Positions 59,471-64,000 of a DNA stretch of 64,000 nucleotides are shown here, piece by piece (position 1 is the first letter of the stretch; each line of letters opens with the position of its first letter). The notes under the pieces were generated by a model. That model was not told the DNA's origin. It ran no database searches and saw only the letters and a program-made list of their open reading frames with translations. The stretch lies in the NCBI GenBank assembly GCA_902489445.1, contig CABTZX010000002.1, forward strand, positions 1-64,000, in the 5' to 3' direction. The DNA is from an uncultured Bacteroidales bacterium. Lineage in GTDB: Bacteria; Bacteroidota; Bacteroidia; Bacteroidales; Porphyromonadaceae. The position numbers and the translations under genes were made by a program.

Positions 59471-60906
59471 AACAGAGCACAATGAGGGTGAAGCAGTGGC
59501 TGTTATGTAGCATTTTGCTTGCTTGTGGCGCCACGATGTCGGCGCAAAAAAAGTATTCATTAGACGAGTTGCTTGAATACGGCGAGCAAAACGACCGTAG
59601 TGTAGCGCAGGCACAAGCTGAGTACGATGCGGCAAAAGCAGAGCAGATGCTGGCGCGAACCTACTTTTTCCCGCAAATCCAAGCGATGGCGGGGTGGGGA
59701 AGTGTACCTAAGCCAATCGAATTGTTTGACATTAATGCATTTTCGGACGTTCCTATTGATCTGAACCAATATTTACCCGATGGCATTACTCTGCCGGATA
59801 AAGTTCCGCACACAGTTCATTTGAATTTGAAGCCGCTTATACCCTCGGAGCTACAACGTCTCTCTTCGCTACATTTAAACAGCATTTGGTTGGCGAACTT
59901 CTCACTTGTCCAACCGCTTTTTACGGGTGGCAAGGTGCTGGCATCTAATCAAATGGCCGATTTGGCATTGCGTTTGCGTGAACTTCAGCTATCACGAAAG
60001 CGTGTAGAGGGGCGAGAAACGATTGAAAAAGCTTACTATCGGCTGGTTCAAATCACGGAGCAAACGAAGCTTTTGAAGCAATTTTCCTCTACTTTGGATA
60101 GCCTTTATGCAGATGTGCAGGCGCTTTATCAAGAAGGATACGCAGTAAAAAGTGACCTATTGGAACTACGTTTGGCGCAAAACAAGGCGTTACGCGCTAT
60201 TGATGAAGCAGAAACAATGCTACCTCTTGCCGAAGCCCATTTAGCAAAAGTGTGTTCTTTACCGCTGAGCGAACGGATTCTACCAGCGGACAATACGGAG
60301 TCTTTGGCTCAAAATGCTCCTATACAGAGCCGTCCGGCCGTTGATACGTGTGATTGTGAAGGAACGAACGCTAATACGCGAGGGCAAATGCTGGCAATTG
60401 CGGAGCAGATAGCGGTTAAGGAGCAGGCGGTAGCCCGAAGTGAAATGATGCCTCAATTGGCCTTCTTTGCCGATTATATGCTTACCAATCCTTCCTTTTT
60501 TGATGCTTCACATCGAAATACCGGAGGTCGTTTTGCCTACGGAATAACGCTCAAAGTACCGTTAACCGGTATTGCTTCGGGCTATTATAAGCAATTGGCG
60601 GCATCAAAGCGAGCAATGATCCGTACTTTAGAGCGCGAGGATAACGGCGAAATGCTCCGTTTGGAACGCACAAAGGCGCAGACCGATTGGAAGAATGCGC
60701 TGCAAAACTATATTCGTTTTAGCTCAATGCGCAAAGATGCCGCAGAAAATGTACGTCTTTCTCGCGAAGGGTATCGCGAGGGCGTGACTGATATGGCTAA
60801 GTTGCTGCGTGCTCATAGCACCGGTTTGGAAACAGAGCAAGGGTACATTGAGGCGCTTTGTGCGCTCTATACGGCCGATGCAGCCCTACGTGCAGCGAAT
60901 CAATAG
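59467..60906 (+). CDS. TolC-family outer-membrane channel protein, 479 aa
   Basis: Outer-membrane efflux protein (OEP family). Signal peptide about residues 1-26 (ends ATMSA-QKK). Two repeats of long alpha-helical coiled coil with beta strands are seen: SLDELLEYGEQNDRSVAQAQAEYDAAKAE at the start, KAYYRLVQITEQTKLLKQ, and TDWKNALQNYIRFSSM with YREGVTDMAKLLRA near the end. No RND pump, ABC transporter or HlyD adaptor gene is adjacent; its partner here is an unusual coiled-coil protein. Followed by a bidirectional terminator. Confidence 0.88.
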   Translation: MKQSTMRVKQWLLCSILLACGATMSAQKKYSLDELLEYGEQNDRSVAQAQAEYDAAKAEQMLARTYFFPQIQAMAGWGSVPKPIELFDINAFSDVPIDLNQYLPDGITLPDKVPHTVHLNLKPLIPSELQRLSSLHLNSIWLANFSLVQPLFTGGKVLASNQMADLALRLRELQLSRKRVEGRETIEKAYYRLVQITEQTKLLKQFSSTLDSLYADVQALYQEGYAVKSDLLELRLAQNKALRAIDEAETMLPLAEAHLAKVCSLPLSERILPADNTESLAQNAPIQSRPAVDTCDCEGTNANTRGQMLAIAEQIAVKEQAVARSEMMPQLAFFADYMLTNPSFFDASHRNTGGRFAYGITLKVPLTGIASGYYKQLAASKRAMIRTLEREDNGEMLRLERTKAQTDWKNALQNYIRFSSMRKDAAENVRLSREGYREGVTDMAKLLRAHSTGLETEQGYIEALCALYTADAALRAANQ

Positions 60907-60922
60907 GCATCAATAGCGCAAA

Positions 60923-60954
60923 TCAAGCCTCGTACGGTTCCGTGCGAGGCTTGA
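60923..60954. terminator. Bidirectional terminator between tolC-like and nnrDE
   Basis: TCAAGCCTCGTACGG (60923-60937) and CCGTGCGAGGCTTGA (60940-60954) make a 15-bp stem with one wobble pair and a TT loop. T-rich sequence (TCTTTCT) follows on the forward side. Confidence 0.85.
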
Positions 60955-60977
60955 TCTTTCTGATAAATAGGGTAGTG

Positions 60978-62498
60978 CTACGCACTGAATGCCTTAAATG
61001 CCTCCGGCAAAAGCGAAATGAGATCCGAAGCGATTAAAGCTCTATCGGAAAAGCGGGCTGCGTAATAGTCGCCCGTTAAGCCGTGAATATAGGTAGCAAC
61101 CACCGCTGCAGCAAGGGGTCGGTAGCCCTGAGCGAGCAATCCTCCAATGATACCGGTGAGTACATCTCCGCTTCCTGCAGTAGCCATACCGCTGTTTCCC
61201 GTAGGATTGAAGTATACATTGCCGCCCGGCGAACATATGGCGGAGTAATGCCCCTTGAGAATGACATAGACGGAATACTGTTGCGCCAAAAAACGTGCTT
61301 CTTCGAGGCGTTGTTCGCCCGAAGTACAGTAGCCCACTATACGTTCTAATTCTTTGGGGTGAGGGGTTAGCACGGAGCATTCGGGAATTCGAGCGAGCAA
61401 ATCACGCCGTTCTCCCAGTATATTAAGCGCATCGGCATCCACAACCAATGGAGTTGTAGCGCGGAGCAGCAGATCCTCCAACATTGAGCAGGTGAGTTCT
61501 GCCTGTCCCAACCCTGGCCCTACGGCAATTGTATTGTAAGGTTCGAGGGACAAGAGGCGTGTGGAGTAGTCGTTATGCTGGTCCAAATTGAGCATTGCTT
61601 CGGGCAAAGCGCACTGCATAGCCGTTTCGCAACAACCAGGCAAATGTACGGTCAATTTGCCCACACCGCTGCGCAGAGCCGCCTTAGCCGCTAAAATGGC
61701 GGCACCGGTCTTACCGCGCGAGCCGGAGACAAGCAGTAAATGCCCGAATGTTCCCTTGTGGGCAAATCGTTCTCGCGGTAATAGAGCCGCGCTTATATCG
61801 TGGTCAGTGACCAAATAGTATGGCGAGGAGAGCTCCTCCTTGCCTTCGCGACTCAGATTGATGGGTAGCGTTTCCACGTTTCCTACATAGATGTCGTTCT
61901 CCGGTAGGAAGAAACTTAGCTTAGGCGTTTCTACGGTAAAAGTGTGCGTTGCGTGAATAATAGCTTCCTCTTCTGCACGTCCGCGGTTACTATCGGCATA
62001 AAGTCCGCTGGGAATATCAATGGAAACGACCTGACAGCCACTCTCGTTGACACGTTTGACCAATAGGGCAAACCCTTTTTCAAGCGGTCGGTTCAGCCCC
62101 ACTCCGAACAATCCGTCGATAATCACATGCCGTTCATTCAACTTGGGCAGAGTGAACGAACCGGTAACTTCGTGGAAGCGTAGCCCGGGTTCGTTACAAA
62201 CAACGGCACGCTTCTCGCTGCATTCGTGCGAAAGACTGTTCTTTATGTTGAACAAGAACAGCTCCGTTTCGTAGCGCATACGGACCAATTCCACGGCAAT
62301 GGCAAGCGCATCCGCACCATTATTGCCCGGTCCTGCCAGTATGACTACCGGATTGACTTGTGGGCGATAGAGACGACTGAACGATTGTACGAACTGCTCC
62401 GCCACACGATTGATCAACTCAATGGACGAAACCACATCGTGCTCCGTTGTGTAGCGGTCTAACGCTCTTATCTTATCGGATGTGAAAAGCTTGATCAT
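60978..62498 (-). CDS. nnr: Bifunctional NAD(P)H-hydrate epimerase/dehydratase, 506 aa
   Basis: Repairs hydrated NAD(P)H. The N-terminal YjeF_N epimerase domain (about 1-215) has VILAGPGNNGADALAIA and IIDGLFGVGLNR. The C-terminal ADP-dependent dehydratase domain (about 230-500, ribokinase-like) has GTFGHLLLVSGSRGKTGAA, VVDADALN, LTPHPKE and GSGDVLTGIIGGLL near 442-455. Full-length fusion. It ends a reverse operon with lpxA, 6 bases apart. Confidence 0.96.
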   Translation of the reverse strand: MIKLFTSDKIRALDRYTTEHDVVSSIELINRVAEQFVQSFSRLYRPQVNPVVILAGPGNNGADALAIAVELVRMRYETELFLFNIKNSLSHECSEKRAVVCNEPGLRFHEVTGSFTLPKLNERHVIIDGLFGVGLNRPLEKGFALLVKRVNESGCQVVSIDIPSGLYADSNRGRAEEEAIIHATHTFTVETPKLSFFLPENDIYVGNVETLPINLSREGKEELSSPYYLVTDHDISAALLPRERFAHKGTFGHLLLVSGSRGKTGAAILAAKAALRSGVGKLTVHLPGCCETAMQCALPEAMLNLDQHNDYSTRLLSLEPYNTIAVGPGLGQAELTCSMLEDLLLRATTPLVVDADALNILGERRDLLARIPECSVLTPHPKELERIVGYCTSGEQRLEEARFLAQQYSVYVILKGHYSAICSPGGNVYFNPTGNSGMATAGSGDVLTGIIGGLLAQGYRPLAAAVVATYIHGLTGDYYAARFSDRALIASDLISLLPEAFKAFSA

Positions 62499-62504
62499 AC
62501 CGCT

Positions 62505-63305
62505 TTAATCCATATTTCCCCTTACGATGCCGCGTTCGGAGGCGTTGATGAATGCAAGAACAGCATCCCGTTCCTCTGAAGGCTCATATTCATCGCGAAT
62601 AGCCTGTAAGGCATCGCTTATGTTGAGCCCCCTCTGGTAGAGCGTTCGGTAGATGTCGTTGATCAAAAAGATTGTTTCCGACGAAAATCCGTTCCGCTTC
62701 AGTCCAATGCTGTTGATGCCGCAAAAGCTAATCGGCTCCCTGCCTACCAGCGTGTAGGGCGGTATATCCTTGCTCACTTTGGAGCCTCCCTGCAACATAA
62801 TGTACGCACCGATATGCACAAATTGATGTACCAGCACAGCGGCACTGAGCGTGGCGTGGTCGTCAATCAGTACTTCGCCCGCAATTTGAGTTCCGTTACC
62901 AATGATCACATGATTACCGATAACGCAGTCATGAGCAATGTGGCTGTATGCCATCACCAAGCAATCCGATCCGATTCGGGTATAGCCACGCGAAGCGGTT
63001 CCGCGGTTGAGCGTTACATACTCACGTATGGTGGTCCTATCGCCTACGAAAAGCTCTGTCTCCTCGCCCTTGAACTTCAGGTCTTGAGGAACGCCGCCTA
63101 CCACCGAAAAGGAATGAATACGGCAATCGGAGCCTATCCGGCTACCGCTACATACCACAGAATGCGCCATTACGTGCGTACCTTGACCTATCGTTACATT
63201 TTCTTCGATAACAGCGAAAGGATCAATGCGAACGTCCGTGGCTATATTGGCGTGCGGACTAACTATCGCCGTGGGGTGAATATGCGTAGACGAGTGCGAA
63301 TTCAT
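62505..63305 (-). CDS. lpxA: UDP-N-acetylglucosamine acyltransferase LpxA, 266 aa
   Basis: First step of lipid A synthesis, adding a 3-hydroxyacyl chain to UDP-GlcNAc. Left-handed beta-helix hexapeptide repeats fill residues 10-190 (IHPTAIVSPHANIATDVRI, VIGNHVIIGNGTQIAG). The catalytic His region is AYSHIAHDCVIG, and the C-terminal helical domain follows (about 190-266). lpxB is elsewhere in the window at 21116. The usual upstream neighbours lpxC/fabZ or lpxD are not found in the 695 bases to the window edge. Confidence 0.96.
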   Translation of the reverse strand: MNSHSSTHIHPTAIVSPHANIATDVRIDPFAVIEENVTIGQGTHVMAHSVVCSGSRIGSDCRIHSFSVVGGVPQDLKFKGEETELFVGDRTTIREYVTLNRGTASRGYTRIGSDCLVMAYSHIAHDCVIGNHVIIGNGTQIAGEVLIDDHATLSAAVLVHQFVHIGAYIMLQGGSKVSKDIPPYTLVGREPISFCGINSIGLKRNGFSSETIFLINDIYRTLYQRGLNISDALQAIRDEYEPSEERDAVLAFINASERGIVRGNMD

Positions 63306-63420
63306 ACAGTTTTCCTGCCTGTAAAAGGACTTTGTTTTAGCTTGTTTGAGGTCTGTTTCATATGATGTGATTGGTGTGTTTGTGATGCTTTGACTCGATC
63401 GTTTTTCTCTTTAACGCGAA

Positions 63421-63428
63421 CAAAGATA
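63421..63428 (-). promoter_or_regulatory. -7 box for lpxA-nnr operon
   Basis: Reverse TATCTTTG, 115 bases before the lpxA ATG; -33 not clear. Confidence 0.5.
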
Positions 63429-63587
63429 CAAAAGAAAAGCCAACAGCTTGCTGACTGCCTCCTCCTTTCTACCTCTTGCCCCCACGTCTGCGCACCCTTT
63501 TACCGAGGTAGTGGTACGATTGTAAGATACTTTCAGAGCAGAGGTTGGGAGGAAGCGGAGCGTCTGTACGGAGCGGTCGGAGAAAAG

Positions 63588-63685
63588 TCTATAGACTTTT
63601 TTCGGATACTCTATAGACTTTTTCGGAAAACTCTATAGACTTTCTGGAAAAACTCTCTAGACTTTCCTCGGATACCTCCATAGAA
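63588..63685. repeat. 22-bp array with TCTATAGA core, locus G
   Basis: Units begin at 63588, 63610, 63632 and 63654, an exact 22-bp step. Three read TCTATAGACTTT and one TCTCTAGACTTT; a decayed TCCATAGA follows at 63677. The first unit sits in a perfect palindrome AAAAGTCTATAGACTTTT. Same step and number as the GGTATATA arrays but an unrelated core. Confidence 0.8.
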
Positions 63686-63687
63686 CC

Positions 63688-63819
63688 GCTCGAACGGCAT
63701 GGGAGCAAAGATTTGATTGTATGGAACGGCCCCTCTTTTCTCATCTTGAAATCGCTTGGAAAGCTTGGGAAGCAACGCTCCGTTATCAACGTGCAACGGC
63801 TCGAACGGTATGGGAGCAA
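63688..63819. repeat. Two-copy 21-base direct repeat
   Basis: A segment starting GCTCGAACGG and ending ATGGGAGCAA occurs at 63688-63708 and again at 63799-63819, with one base difference. The 111-base step is unrelated to the 22-bp array beside it. Confidence 0.65.
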
Positions 63820-64000
63820 TAATCAGTTTCCACCGTAGGAACGCTCCGATTCATCCCATCTTCAGTCTCAACTTCACTCGTGCGTTATTCCATTTGCTCG
63901 TATTATGCACACCGACACCTACCCATTCATTACCTTGATTCGTCCTGCTTCTGCTCCGACACCTCCTGATCTCCGTTTCGTCACTTACTTATCTCTGTTC

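Larger units (their letters stand above)
63306..64000. other. Right-edge intergenic region with repeats, no supported gene
   Basis: No recognisable gene in these 695 bases. It holds the lpxA -7 box (63421-63428), the 22-bp TCTATAGA array (63588-63685) and a 21-base direct repeat. Short frames on both strands read through the repeats and look fortuitous. A gene beginning beyond the edge cannot be excluded. Confidence 0.65.

Noticed and set aside
63390..63819. Short frames on both strands at the right edge
   Set aside because: They read through the TCTATAGA repeats (for example Ser-Ile-Glu-Phe and Tyr-Arg-Val stretches) and have no gene signals.

Overview
The window looks like a chromosomal segment from an asaccharolytic, amino-acid-fermenting member of the Bacteroidales, most likely a Porphyromonas or close relative. 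The evidence is: a PorZ-type type IX secretion protein beside a bleomycin-hydrolase-like C1 peptidase; GldE next to Ssb; a fused FeoA-FeoB; bifunctional NnrD/NnrE; Bacteroidetes -7 promoter boxes (TAnnTTTG) in front of many genes; and a complete lysine-to-butyrate fermentation operon. No rRNA, tRNA, prophage, insertion sequence or CRISPR array was recognised. Species assignment is inference from gene content only.

Layout. 1-6.5 kb: an unrecognised lipoprotein gene flanked by 10-bp-phased repeats, an S41 protease, FtsK and a LolA-like protein. 6.6-16 kb: a tightly packed forward gene string (panD, ffh, folD, a GT9-like gene, an S4 protein with a disordered tail, a histidine phosphatase, rdgB, porZ, a C1B peptidase) closed by a terminator, then folB. 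16.6-28.4 kb: mostly reverse genes (PPTase-gldE-ssb; O-methyltransferase-aroQ; lpxB-surE-FKBP lipoprotein-glyS; dnaA; metK), with xerD forward. 28.9-29.6 kb: a HigBA toxin-antitoxin pair. 30-38.8 kb: crcB, ackA, pta, trxA, dnaE and a hemerythrin/LuxR pair, all reverse. 39-42.1 kb: feoAB and a previously overlooked 54-residue FeoB-associated cysteine-rich protein, whose 5' end is tandemly duplicated. 42.4-57.4 kb: the lysine fermentation operon. 57.8-60.9 kb: an uncharacterised envelope trio ending in a TolC-like protein. 61-63.3 kb: nnrDE and lpxA, reverse.

The fermentation genes form a pathway: lysine is turned by KamA and KamDE into 3,5-diaminohexanoate, oxidised by Kdd, cleaved with acetyl-CoA by Kce to acetoacetate and 3-aminobutyryl-CoA, deaminated by Kal to crotonyl-CoA, reduced by Bcd-EtfAB to butyryl-CoA, and released by the AtoDA CoA-transferase. 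Hbd and Crt connect acetoacetyl-CoA to crotonyl-CoA. AckA-Pta, 10 kb away, would draw ATP from acetyl-CoA. Two ATPases (a P-loop protein and a MutS-like protein) sit between kamA and kamDE and are candidates for reactivating the B12-dependent mutase. No thiolase is in the window.

The least explained signal is non-coding. Six intergenic sites each carry exactly four GGTATATA-core units spaced at exactly 22 bp, and a seventh site near the right edge has the same 22-bp, about four-unit design with an unrelated palindromic core (TCTATAGA). They occur in divergent, co-directional and convergent gaps, so they are not simply promoters or terminators.
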